Shown one piece after another: positions 26,979 to 34,985 of a DNA stretch of 64,000 nucleotides (positions are counted from its first letter, which is position 1; every line of letters begins with the position of its first letter). This DNA comes from Micromonospora parva (GTDB lineage Bacteria > Actinomycetota > Actinomycetes > Mycobacteriales > Micromonosporaceae). Under the pieces are notes generated by a model. It saw nothing but the letters and a program-made list of their open reading frames with translations, was not told the origin of the DNA and made no database searches. The position numbers and the translations under genes were made by a program. The DNA lies in the NCBI RefSeq assembly GCF_000718515.1, contig NZ_JNZS01000005.1, forward strand, positions 1 to 64,000, read 5' to 3'.

Positions 26979-28030
26979 GTGCACCGGAGGAGGGGCGCGA
27001 CCCGCAGTCGGTCGGGCGTTTCGACGTACCCCAGCAGGTGCCCGGGCCGGATGCGGAGCCGGCGCGGCGCAACGGACACCGGCCGGCCGCGCAGGCCGCG
27101 CCGACCCCGGCAGCGCCCCCGACTCCGGCCGACCGGGTCGACGCCGGGCCGCCCGCGGCCACCGGGCCGGCGGTGGCGGACCGGCCGGGGGACCACTGGG
27201 ACCGCAAGGTCGCGAACGGGTTGGCGTTTCTGCGCCGGCGGCTCGCCGGTGACTACGAGGTCGACGAGTTCGGGTTCGACTCGGAGTTGACCGACGCGGT
27301 CTTCCACCCGTTGCTGCGGGTGCTCTACCGGGACTGGTTCCGCACCGAGGTCAGCGGGGTGGAGCATGTGCCAGTGGACGGGCCCGCCCTGGTGGTCGGC
27401 AACCATTCCGGGACGGTGGCGCTGGACGCCCTGATTCTCTCCGCAGCGCTGCACGACAAGCATCCCGCCCACCGTTACCTGCGGTTGCTCGGCGCCGACC
27501 TGGTCTTCCGGATGCCTGTCGTCTCCGAGTTGGCCCGCAAGACCGGCGGCACGGTGGCCTGCAACCCGGATGCGGAGCGGCTGCTCGGCGGCGGCGATCT
27601 GGTCGGGGTGTTCCCGGAGGGTTTCAAGGGCATCGGGAAGCTCTACGCCGACCGGTACAAGCTGCAACGCTTCGGGCGGGGCGGGTTCGTCTCGGCGGCG
27701 CTGCGCACCGGCACCCCGATCGTGCCCGTCGCCATCGTCGGCGGCGAGGAGATCTACCCGATGCTCGCCGACATCAAGCCGCTGGCGCGGCTGCTCAAGC
27801 TGCCGTACTTCCCGGTCACGCCGACGTTCCCGCTGCTCGGCCCGCTGGGCATGGTGCCGCTGCCCAGCAAGTGGCTGATCGAGTTCTGCCCGCCGATCCC
27901 CACCGCCCACCTGACCGACTCGGCGGATGACCCGCTGGTGGTCTTCAACCTCGCCGACCAGGTGCGGGAGACCATCCAGCAGACCCTGCACACGTTGCTG
28001 GAGCGACGGCCCGACCCGTTCGGCCCGTAG
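26975..28030 (+). CDS. Lysophospholipid/glycerol acyltransferase family protein
   Basis: This 351-aa protein has about 70 disordered, Pro/Ala-rich N-terminal residues, then a PlsC-type acyltransferase domain. Block I is NHSGTVALD, a variant of NHxxxxD with His and Asp in place. Block III is FPEGFKGIGKLY, and block IV includes TPIVPVAIVGGEE. It should transfer an acyl group from acyl-CoA or acyl-ACP to a lysophospholipid or related acceptor at the membrane. It overlaps the epimerase gene by 4 bp (the Rv0501-Rv0502 order). Confidence 0.88.
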   Translation: MSAPEEGRDPQSVGRFDVPQQVPGPDAEPARRNGHRPAAQAAPTPAAPPTPADRVDAGPPAATGPAVADRPGDHWDRKVANGLAFLRRRLAGDYEVDEFGFDSELTDAVFHPLLRVLYRDWFRTEVSGVEHVPVDGPALVVGNHSGTVALDALILSAALHDKHPAHRYLRLLGADLVFRMPVVSELARKTGGTVACNPDAERLLGGGDLVGVFPEGFKGIGKLYADRYKLQRFGRGGFVSAALRTGTPIVPVAIVGGEEIYPMLADIKPLARLLKLPYFPVTPTFPLLGPLGMVPLPSKWLIEFCPPIPTAHLTDSADDPLVVFNLADQVRETIQQTLHTLLERRPDPFGP

Positions 28031-28040
28031 CCGGCGGTCC

Positions 28041-28910
28041 TCAGCCGGCGCGCCGGCGGCGCTGGAGGGCCAGGCCGGCGGTGACCGCGCCGGCGACCAG
28101 CCCGGCCGCGGCAGTCGACGGTACGGCGATCTTGACCGCTCGCCGGCCGGTGCGGAAGTCCCGTACCTCCCAGCCGTGCTGGCGGGCCTGCCGCAGCAGA
28201 ACGCCGTCCGGGTTGACGGCGACCGCCCGCCCCACCACGGAGAGCAGCGGCAGGTCGTTCGCCGAGTCGCTGTAGGCCGCGCAGCGGGTCAGGTCGAGCC
28301 CTTCCACAGCGGCGAGCTGGGTGACCGCCTCGGCCTTGGCCGGTCCGTGCATCAGGTCACCCACCAACCGCCCGGTGTACGCCCCGTCCACCACCTCGGC
28401 CACCGTACCGATGGCACCGGTCAGGCCGAGTCGGGCGGCGATCACCCGGCCGATCTCGACGGGGGCGGCGCTGACCAGCCAGACCCGCTGACCGGCGTCC
28501 AGGTGACGCTGCGCGAGCTGGTGTGTGCCGGCCCAGATCCGGGGGGCCATCAGCTCGTCGAAGATCTCCTCGGCGAGGTGTTCGACCTCGTTGACCCGCC
28601 AGCCCTCGACGAAGGCCAGCGCCGCCTCCTTGGCCAGTGACATGTCACCGGCGTGTTCCCGGGCGAGCAGCCGAAAACGGAGCTGCTGCCAGGCGAACCG
28701 GGCCAGGTCGGCGGTGGTCACGTAGTTCCGGGAGGCGAGCCCACGGGCGAACCAGTAGATCGAGGCGCCCTGCATCATCGTGTTGTCCACGTCGAAGAAC
28801 GCCGCGCCGGTCGGGTCTGGTGCGCTGACCGGGGCCAGGTCGGTGTCCGCCCAGCCGGCGGTGTGCCCCTCGGCGTCGGTGCTGACCGTCACCTTACGGC
28901 TGCGCGCCAC
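28041..28910 (-). CDS. HAD-IB family phosphatase (SerB-like)
   Basis: This 289-aa protein has HAD motif I AAFFDVDNTMMQGAS, in which the nucleophile is followed by DVD, motif II WLVSAAPVEIG, a Lys in GPAKAEAV, and motif III AYSDSANDLPLLSVVG. This is the HAD-IB subfamily that includes SerB1-like proteins. A C-terminal hydrophobic helix (AAGLVAGAVTAGLAL) before a basic tail suggests membrane attachment. The substrate is probably a phospho-amino acid or lipid phosphate; this is not decided. It is convergent with the acyltransferase gene, only 10 bp away (the Rv0505c arrangement). Confidence 0.88.
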   Translation of the reverse strand: MARSRKVTVSTDAEGHTAGWADTDLAPVSAPDPTGAAFFDVDNTMMQGASIYWFARGLASRNYVTTADLARFAWQQLRFRLLAREHAGDMSLAKEAALAFVEGWRVNEVEHLAEEIFDELMAPRIWAGTHQLAQRHLDAGQRVWLVSAAPVEIGRVIAARLGLTGAIGTVAEVVDGAYTGRLVGDLMHGPAKAEAVTQLAAVEGLDLTRCAAYSDSANDLPLLSVVGRAVAVNPDGVLLRQARQHGWEVRDFRTGRRAVKIAVPSTAAAGLVAGAVTAGLALQRRRRAG

Positions 28911-28972
28911 GCGATTCCCTTCCTTCCCGGTGCGACTGATGCTCCCTGGCGAGGGTATCCGCCGCAGACGGT

Positions 28973-29013
28973 CGACCGGCCGGGCACACAGCGAACTGTG
29001 GCGCGGCCGGTCG
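28973..29013 (-). terminator. Terminator after the RsbN gene
   Basis: A 10-bp perfect outer stem (28973-28982 with 29004-29013), with partial inner pairing, lies 24 bp beyond the stop codon of the minus-strand anti-sigma gene and before the HAD gene start. Confidence 0.6.
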
Positions 29014-29036
29014 GACGTGCGGTATAGGGGCGCGGG

Positions 29037-29927
29037 TCAGCGATCGCCGGGGCAGGCGCTCGGGGCCGGGCCGAGGGCGTCGCTGGCGGCCGGTGCCGGC
29101 AGGCCGCAGGCGATTGCCGCGCGCAGGTCGTCCGAGCGTTCCCGGATGCTGTCCAGCAGCAGCAGTGACCGGTGGGTCCGGTCCCGGTCGACGCGGGTGC
29201 TCCCGTCGAGCAGGCCGCGTACCGCCCGGCGCTGGCTCGACACGAAGGTGTTGAGGGTGTCCAGGCTGCCGGGCTCGGCTCGTTGCACAGCGGCCGAGGT
29301 CAGCAGGCGAACGCCCTGCCGGGTGTCGGCGTCCATGTCGTCGAGGACCGCGCTGTAGCCGATCCGGTCGCCGCGCAGCTTGGCGGCTTCGCCGAGTCTG
29401 GTCCGGGCGAAGTCCAGGAAGAGTTGCCCTCGGCTGATGTCCGAGCTGGCCAGGGCGAGCTGTGCCCGTTCGGTGGAGCGCTTCATGCCGTACAGCGCGT
29501 CACCGGGCACCGCGTTCTCGCTGGCGGCGGAGATCCCGGAGACGGCGATCGCCCCGGCGGCGATGCCGACCAGGATCGCGCCCCGGGCTCGGGCCCGCCG
29601 GGCGGTGACCGCCGGCAGCAGCCGTCCTCGGGTGGTGGCGAGCCGCCCCCGGGTGGTCGTGGCTGCCGGTTCGCCGGCCGTCGCCGGTGTGCTGCCCAGC
29701 CCTTCCCGCTCAGCCGTCGCGAGCAGCATCGCCCGCAGGCCGGTGCGGAAGTCCTGGTCCACCTCGACAGCCGGGGGGTCGACGCTGAGCCGCTGACCCA
29801 CTGCGACGAGCGGCGCGAGGTGGCCGTCCACCCGGGATCGCACGTGGTGTCGCCGAGCGCCGTTGGCCTCGTCGAGAAGCTGCGCGAAGCGCTCCGCGCG
29901 CCGGCGGGAGAAGAGGGTGTTGTCCAC
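29037..29927 (-). CDS. rsbN: DUF5667 protein, probable membrane anti-sigma factor RsbN
   Basis: This 296-aa protein has a cytosolic N-terminal region (about residues 1-110, start VDNTLFSRRRAERFAQLLDE), one membrane helix (AILVGIAAGAIAVSGISAA, about 117-135) and an extracytoplasmic DUF5667-type domain (ENAVPGDALYGMKRSTERAQ onward). In Streptomyces, the gene next to bldN encodes RsbN, a single-pass anti-sigma factor for sigma-BldN, and position and architecture agree. The GTG at 29927 has GAGGAGG 7 nt upstream. A BldN-type promoter sits about 155 bp upstream, which would give negative feedback. The RsbN name is an inference from context. Confidence 0.78.
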   Translation of the reverse strand: MDNTLFSRRRAERFAQLLDEANGARRHHVRSRVDGHLAPLVAVGQRLSVDPPAVEVDQDFRTGLRAMLLATAEREGLGSTPATAGEPAATTTRGRLATTRGRLLPAVTARRARARGAILVGIAAGAIAVSGISAASENAVPGDALYGMKRSTERAQLALASSDISRGQLFLDFARTRLGEAAKLRGDRIGYSAVLDDMDADTRQGVRLLTSAAVQRAEPGSLDTLNTFVSSQRRAVRGLLDGSTRVDRDRTHRSLLLLDSIRERSDDLRAAIACGLPAPAASDALGPAPSACPGDR

Positions 29928-30082
29928 CGCAGGCACCTCCTCTCGCTGGTCACGGCCGGTCGGCCGCCGTCGTTGCCAGCGACCGGGCGGCAGTGTGACA
30001 CCACGGAGGTGAGGTGCCGCCGGCATGCCGGTCGGACCTCGGTGACCCGGACCTGCCGGGACATCCACCGGTCGCACCCGGA

Positions 30083-30111
30083 GAAACGCGGCGGGCCGGG
30101 CACGGGTTACG
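30083..30111 (-). promoter_or_regulatory. Candidate sigma-BldN promoter of rsbN
   Basis: On the minus strand CGTAAC (30111-30106) is followed after 17 nt by CGTTTC (30088-30083). This resembles the ECF-type promoter (GTAAC -35, CGTT -10) that I recall for sigma-BldN targets, including rsbN in Streptomyces. It lies in the 289-bp gap between bldN and rsbN, which otherwise shows only a small palindrome (gtgatg-gt-catcac at 30139-30152) and no gene. Confidence 0.5.
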
Positions 30112-30216
30112 GGCCTGGCGGAGCGGAAATTACAGAAAGTGATGGTCATCACCAGGCGGGACCGACCCTGAGCTGCGCGGACGTTGATCGACGCCCGTCG
30201 GCCCCGCCGTAACAAC

Positions 30217-31173
30217 CTACGGCTGGAAGCCGTCGGGCAGCAGTCGGGCCAGGGCGCGGACGGCGCGGTACTGGAGGGCCTTGATGGCTCCCTCGTTCTT
30301 GCCCATCGCGCGGGCCGTCTCGGCGACCGAGAAGCCCTGGAGGAAGCGGAGCACTATGCACTCCTGCTGCTCCGGGTTGAGCTGCTTGACGGCGGTGAGC
30401 AGCGCGACGTTGGTGATGTGCTCCACCACCGCCGCCTCCGGGCTGCCCTCCGGGCCCCGGTCCTCCCGGTCGGCGTCGAGCACGTCGCCGGTGGTGACCT
30501 CCAGTCGGTACCGGCCCGACTTGAAGTGGTCAGCGACCAGGTTGCGGGCGATCGTCACCAGCCAGGCGCCGAGGTCGCGGCCCTGCCAGGTGAAGCTGCC
30601 GATCCGCTTGAGCGCGCGCAGGAAGGTGTCCGAGGTGAGGTCCTCGGCGAGTTGCCGGTTGCCAACCCGGAAGTAGACGAACCGGAAGACGGTGTCCACG
30701 TACCGGTCGTAGATCAGACCGAACGCCTCGGACTCGCCGGCCTGGGCCCGCTCGATCAGCGTCCACACCTCGGTGGCCGGGTCGGACGGGTCCGGTCGGC
30801 TCGGGAAACCGGTCGGGGTGGTGGCGGTGGTGGCCGGCACCGCCGGGATCACCGCTGTCTCACCCGCCGCCGGGTCGGTGGTGACCGCCGGTGTGTCGCT
30901 TACCCGACGACCCTGCACGGGCATGGCGGGCCGGGACGGTACGGCCACCCGGCCACCGGCCGGCTTCGCGTTCCCGCCGGGCACCGCGGGTCGCGGTGGT
31001 GGCTCGTTGTGATGTGGCCGGCTGCGGATCCGATGCGCCGTGCCGTCACCCCGCAGGCCGCCGCCGGGCTGCTCGTCCAGTGGGGCGCGGGCTGCTGGGC
31101 GCTCGTTGACGTGGGAGCGGGCCGGCTGACCGGTCAGGCCGACCGGGCGTTCCGCGTAACCGAAGGTGGTCAC
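30217..31173 (-). CDS. bldN: ECF sigma factor of the BldN type
   Basis: This 318-aa sigma factor has a disordered N-terminal extension (about residues 1-135), a sigma region 2 (EAFGLIYDRYVDTVFRFVYF, then EDLTSDTFLRALKRIGSFTW and GAWLVTIARNLVADHFKS) and a region 4 (LNPEQQECIVLRFLQGFSVA, then MGKNEGAIKALQYRAVRALA). Streptomyces BldN is also made with a long N-terminal pro-sequence removed by proteolysis. The GTG at 31173 is chosen because a leader ORF ends on it (GTGA overlap). A longer form from a GTG at 31359, without a ribosome-binding site, cannot be ruled out. The gene lies near rex-hemACD, as in Streptomyces. Confidence 0.85.
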   Translation of the reverse strand: MTTFGYAERPVGLTGQPARSHVNERPAARAPLDEQPGGGLRGDGTAHRIRSRPHHNEPPPRPAVPGGNAKPAGGRVAVPSRPAMPVQGRRVSDTPAVTTDPAAGETAVIPAVPATTATTPTGFPSRPDPSDPATEVWTLIERAQAGESEAFGLIYDRYVDTVFRFVYFRVGNRQLAEDLTSDTFLRALKRIGSFTWQGRDLGAWLVTIARNLVADHFKSGRYRLEVTTGDVLDADREDRGPEGSPEAAVVEHITNVALLTAVKQLNPEQQECIVLRFLQGFSVAETARAMGKNEGAIKALQYRAVRALARLLPDGFQP

Positions 31174-31325
31174 CGTGTTGCCCCCGTCCCGTCGGTTGCC
31201 GGCCGGGCCGGTCTGGGTCTCGTCGGGGCGGACCGACCGGGTGACCGGTCGGGCAGGACGGTCGCGGGAACTGCCGACGGGCGGCAGTTCCGCTGGAGGT
31301 GCTGGTCCAATGCGCTCACAGGCAC
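31170..31325 (-). CDS. Possible 51-aa leader ORF coupled to bldN
   Basis: A GTG at 31325 lies 5 nt after a strong GGAGG (GAGGAGG at 31337-31331). It opens a frame of 51 codons (MPVSALDQHLQRNCRPSAVP at the start, ATDGTGATR at the end) whose TGA overlaps the bldN GTG by 4 bp. A perfect 10-bp hairpin with a 5-nt loop (31267-31276 with 31282-31291) lies inside it. Third-position GC is lower than in typical genes and two AGA codons occur, so it may be a regulatory leader rather than a functional protein. The alternative is that bldN itself reads through this stretch in another frame. The rest of the 31326-31758 gap shows no gene. Confidence 0.4.
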   Translation of the reverse strand: MPVSALDQHLQRNCRPSAVPATVLPDRSPGRSAPTRPRPARPATDGTGATR

Positions 31326-31758
31326 GGGGGCCTCCTCGGGCTGAGGGGTGTCGACTCACGGCAAATGGGGTGACCCGACCCGAGTGATGATAGGGCCAAC
31401 GTCACCCGCGCGTGGCAAGTCCGTTACACAAGGCGGAAGTATTTCCCGCTCCGTCGCACCGATGGCGGACCGGTTGTCCGTCGTGTGCGATTGACTTTCC
31501 GTCGGCACGGTGTTCCAGGGTGGATGCCCAGGTGGGAGGCGTCCGCCCGTTCGGTTGGCCCGACACGCCGGCCGGTCGGGTGGGGGCGACCGAACTGCCT
31601 CTGATCGGCGTCGCACGTCCCATCGACAGGACCTGATCGGACCGCCGATGGCACACCGGACAGTCCCGTGCATGGGACTGTCGCGATGCCGCCCCCGCGG
31701 GTCCGCCCCGACCGCCGGGCGTGGCCCGTCGCCGTGCGCTGTGCCAGACTCGACCACC

Positions 31759-33366
31759 GTGCCGGACCTCTCGGAAAGCCCCGCGCCGAACCTCGCCGAC
31801 CGGGTCCGCCGGGCGGCCCTCGACCGGGCCGACCGGCCCGCGCTGCACTGGCACGAGCACACAGTGAGCTGGTCCGAACTGGACACCGCTGTGGACGCCG
31901 CAGCCCGCGGCCTGTCCGCCGCCGCACCGCCCACCGACCCCGGCGCCACCCCGCCACGCGTCGCCATCGCACTGCCCAACACGCCGGACTTCGTGATCGC
32001 CTGGCTGGGCGCCCTGCGGGCCGGGCTGGTGACAGTGCCGGTCAACCCCGGCCTCACCGCCCCGGAACTCCGACACGTGCTGGCTGACTCCGGCGCGTCG
32101 GTGCTCGTCGCCACCGACCACGTACGAGGTCTGGTCGCCGACATCGCCGCCGAACTGCCCGCGCTCACCTCCGTGCACGGCACGCCACCGACCGTCGACG
32201 CACCCGGGCCGGCACCCCGCCCCCGACGAGGCGGCGCGGACCTGGCGGTACTGCTCTACACCTCCGGCACCGAGGGGCGACCCAAGGGAGCGATGCTGTC
32301 GCACCAGGCGCTGCTCGCCAACCACGAACAGGTCGCGCAGATCGAACCGCCGGTGGTCGGGCCGACGGACACCGTTCTCCTCGCGTTGCCGCTGTTTCAC
32401 GCGTACGGGCTCAACTCGGGGCTCGGTGCTGTCGTGCACCACGGCGCCACCGGCGTGCTGCTCGACGAGCCGGGGCCGACGGCGGGGCTGGACGAGATCG
32501 CGCGGCACCGGGTCAGCGTGCTGGTCGGCGTACCGTCGATGTTCCTGACCTGGGCCGGCATGGCCGCGGCCCGGGCGGCGACCGCGTCGGTGCGGGTGGC
32601 GGTCTGTGGCGCGGCACCGCTCGAACCCGCTGTCGCGGCGCGCTTCACCGCTGTCACCGGGCATCAGGTGCACATCGGGTACGGCCTCACCGAGACCGCG
32701 CCGGTGCTCACCTCCACCCTGGTCGGCGGCGTGGCCAAGCCCGGTTCGATCGGCCGCCCGCTGCCCGGTGTGCGGCTCCGCCTGGTCGACGCCGACGGGG
32801 TGGAGCTGTGGCGCGACGGGCTGGCAGTCCCCGACGACGACCCGGATGAGCTGGACCTCTCCGACGTCGCGCCGGGCACCGACCCGGGGCAGATCGTGGT
32901 GTCCGGCCCCAACCTCTTCGCCGGGTACTGGCCCGATGGTCGGGGCGGCCCGGCCGCCGACGGGTGGTGGGGCACCGGTGACATCGCGTACGCCGACGAG
33001 GACGGAGACCTCTTCCTGGTCGACCGGCTCGGCGACCTGATCCTCGTCAACGGGTTCAACGTCTATCCGCACGAGGTCGAGCTGGTGCTCGCCGGGCATC
33101 CCGGGGTGGCCGAGTCGGCGGTACTGGGTGTGCCGCACCCGCGAACCGGCGAGACTGTCCGGGCGTACGTGGTGCCGGCGCAGGGACGACCGGTGACCAG
33201 CGAGGAGTTGCTCGCCCACTGCGCGCGGAACCTGGCCCGGTTCAAGTGCCCGACCGCCGTCGAGTTCGTCGACGCCCTGCCACACTCGGCGATCGGCAAG
33301 GTACGCAAGACCCAGCTCCGGTCGGCGACGCCGACCGACCGCACGGAGGTAACCGATGGCAACTGA
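31759..33366 (+). CDS. Acyl-CoA synthetase (AMP-binding, class I adenylate-forming)
   Basis: This 535-aa protein has the P-loop LLYTSGTEGRPKGAMLSHQA, the A4-A5 region IGYGLTETAPVLTS, the hinge LGDLILVNGFNVYPHEVE and the catalytic Lys near the end in HSAIGKVRKTQL. This is the fatty acyl/aryl-CoA ligase layout, activating a carboxylic acid to an acyl-adenylate and then to a CoA thioester. Chain specificity is unknown. The start is uncertain: the GTG at 31759 (PDLSESPAPNLADRVR) gives the usual N-terminus, and the frame stays open further upstream. It overlaps the glutaredoxin-like gene by 11 bp. Confidence 0.9.
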   Translation: MPDLSESPAPNLADRVRRAALDRADRPALHWHEHTVSWSELDTAVDAAARGLSAAAPPTDPGATPPRVAIALPNTPDFVIAWLGALRAGLVTVPVNPGLTAPELRHVLADSGASVLVATDHVRGLVADIAAELPALTSVHGTPPTVDAPGPAPRPRRGGADLAVLLYTSGTEGRPKGAMLSHQALLANHEQVAQIEPPVVGPTDTVLLALPLFHAYGLNSGLGAVVHHGATGVLLDEPGPTAGLDEIARHRVSVLVGVPSMFLTWAGMAAARAATASVRVAVCGAAPLEPAVAARFTAVTGHQVHIGYGLTETAPVLTSTLVGGVAKPGSIGRPLPGVRLRLVDADGVELWRDGLAVPDDDPDELDLSDVAPGTDPGQIVVSGPNLFAGYWPDGRGGPAADGWWGTGDIAYADEDGDLFLVDRLGDLILVNGFNVYPHEVELVLAGHPGVAESAVLGVPHPRTGETVRAYVVPAQGRPVTSEELLAHCARNLARFKCPTAVEFVDALPHSAIGKVRKTQLRSATPTDRTEVTDGN

Positions 33367-33610
33367 CGCCCGACTCGCGCTGATCACCCGACCCGGCTGC
33401 CACCTGTGCGACGACGCCAAGGCGGCGCTCGACCGAGTCGTGGCGGTCACCGGCGACAAGTGGGTCGAGTGGGACGTCACCGGCGACGAGGGGCTGGAAC
33501 GGGAGTACGGGGACCGGCTGCCGGTGGTGATGCTCGACGGCAAGGAGCACGGCTACTGGCGGGTCGAGGAGGACCGGCTGCTGCGGGACCTGACCACGCC
33601 GCAGCTCTGA
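33356..33610 (+). CDS. Glutaredoxin family (DUF836-like) thioredoxin-fold protein
   Basis: This 84-aa thioredoxin-fold protein has a CxxC active site (LITRPGCHLCDDAKAALDRV) and the cis-Pro region DRLPVVMLDG. Such small proteins occur beside rex-hemA in many actinobacteria (Rv0508 type). In a mycothiol-using organism it might work as a mycoredoxin-like reductase, but this is an inference. The ATG at 33356 lies within the end of the acyl-CoA synthetase gene, so the two are co-transcribed, and the HAD gene follows after 20 bp. Confidence 0.88.
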   Translation: MATDARLALITRPGCHLCDDAKAALDRVVAVTGDKWVEWDVTGDEGLEREYGDRLPVVMLDGKEHGYWRVEEDRLLRDLTTPQL

Positions 33611-33630
33611 GGGGTGCCTATGGTGCTCTG

Positions 33631-34293
33631 ATGACCCCTGCGCCCCCGCACCTCGTCTGGGACTGGAACGGCACCCTGCTCAACGACCTGAGTCTGGTGG
33701 TGTCCGCCACCAACGTCGTGTTCACGAGCCTGGGCGGGCCGACGGTCACCCCGGACGAGCACCGGGTGCGGTTCCGCAGGCCGATCGCCGAGTACTACGC
33801 CGAGGTGCTCGGGCAGGCCGTTGACGACGACGAGTTCGGCCGCCTCGACAAGATCTTCCACGAGGCGTACCGCACCGGGCTGACCACCTGTGAGCTGGCC
33901 GCCGACGCGCGTGCCGCGATGGCCGCGTGGCCGGGCAGCCAGAGTCTGCTGTCCATGTGGTTCCACGAGGAGCTGGTCCCGACCGTGCACACGTACGGGT
34001 TGACCGGCCACTTCACCCGCGTCGACGGGCTGCGGGCCACGGTCGGCGGTGGCAGCAAGACCGAACCGCTCCAGCGGCACCTGGCCGAGCTGGGCGTGGA
34101 CGGCGCCTCGGTGGTGCTGATCGGCGACTCCATCGACGACGCGGACGCCGCGGTGGCGGTCGGCGGCCGGGCCGTGCTCTACACCGGCGGGTTCACCGAC
34201 CCGGCCCGGCTGCGCGCCTCCGGCCACCCGGTGGCCGACACCCTCACCGACGCTGTCGCCCTGGCCCGGGAGGTCAGTTCCGCAGGTAGGTGA
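33631..34293 (+). CDS. HAD superfamily hydrolase (phosphoglycolate phosphatase-like)
   Basis: This 220-aa HAD protein has motif I LVWDWNGTLLNDLS with the WNGT variant, a helical cap (about residues 20-90), motif II near SLLSMWFHEE, and the motif III/IV region VVLIGDSIDDADAAVAVGGR. Cap type and length match subfamily IA phosphatases such as Gph. The substrate is unknown. The ATG at 33631 is used. The last 20 bp overlap the convergent response-regulator gene. Confidence 0.85.
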   Translation: MTPAPPHLVWDWNGTLLNDLSLVVSATNVVFTSLGGPTVTPDEHRVRFRRPIAEYYAEVLGQAVDDDEFGRLDKIFHEAYRTGLTTCELAADARAAMAAWPGSQSLLSMWFHEELVPTVHTYGLTGHFTRVDGLRATVGGGSKTEPLQRHLAELGVDGASVVLIGDSIDDADAAVAVGGRAVLYTGGFTDPARLRASGHPVADTLTDAVALAREVSSAGR

Positions 34294-34927
34294 GGACGGC
34301 CAGCACCCGCCGGTGCTGTTCGGTGTCCGGCGGCAGGGTCAGCTTGGTGAAGATGTTGCGCACGTGCTTCTCCACCGCGCCGTCGCTGACCACGAGGGCA
34401 CGCGCGATGGCGGTGTTCGAGCGCCCCTCGGCCATCAGGGCGAGCACCTCGCGCTCACGGGGGGTCAACTCGCGCAGCGGGTCGTCGCGGCGACGCCGGG
34501 CGAAGAGCTGACCGACCACCTCCGGGTCGAGCACCGTGCCGCCGCCCGCCACCCGGCGCAGCGCGTCCAGGAACTCGTCGATCGCCGCCACCCGGTCCTT
34601 GAGCAGGTAGCCGATCCCGCCGCCGGCGCCGCCGGTGGTGGCGAGCAGATCATCGGCGTACGAGACCTCGACGTACTGGGAGAGCACCAGGATCGGGGTA
34701 CGCGGCACCAGCCGGCGCGCCTCCACCGCGGCCCGCAGCCCCTCGTCGGTGTGCGACGGCGGCATCCGGACGTCGACGATCGACACGTCGGGCCGGTGCT
34801 CGACCACCGCCTCGACCAGGGCGTCACCGTCCCCGACGGCGGCCACCACCTGGTGCCCGCTCTCGGTCAGCAGCCGGACCAGCCCCTCCCGGAGCAGGAC
34901 GGCGTCGTCGGCGATCACGATGCGCAT
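34274..34927 (-). CDS. NarL/FixJ-type response regulator
   Basis: This 217-aa regulator has a receiver domain with the acidic pair IADDAVLL, the phospho-acceptor Asp52 in VSIVDVRMPP, the conserved Thr/Ser and the Lys in GYLLKDRV. It has a LuxR-type HTH (LTPREREVLALMAEGRSNTA, then SDGAVEKHVRNIFTKL). It is the partner of the kinase gene 58 bp upstream. The ATG at 34927 gives the canonical MRIVIADD start but has no clear ribosome-binding site. The regulon is unknown. Confidence 0.93.
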   Translation of the reverse strand: MRIVIADDAVLLREGLVRLLTESGHQVVAAVGDGDALVEAVVEHRPDVSIVDVRMPPSHTDEGLRAAVEARRLVPRTPILVLSQYVEVSYADDLLATTGGAGGGIGYLLKDRVAAIDEFLDALRRVAGGGTVLDPEVVGQLFARRRRDDPLRELTPREREVLALMAEGRSNTAIARALVVSDGAVEKHVRNIFTKLTLPPDTEQHRRVLAVLTYLRN

Positions 34928-34985
34928 GGCTGTGTTGTCTACCACGTCCGGCCCGTCGGGGCGGCTCGGCGCGGTGCCCGGGCGC

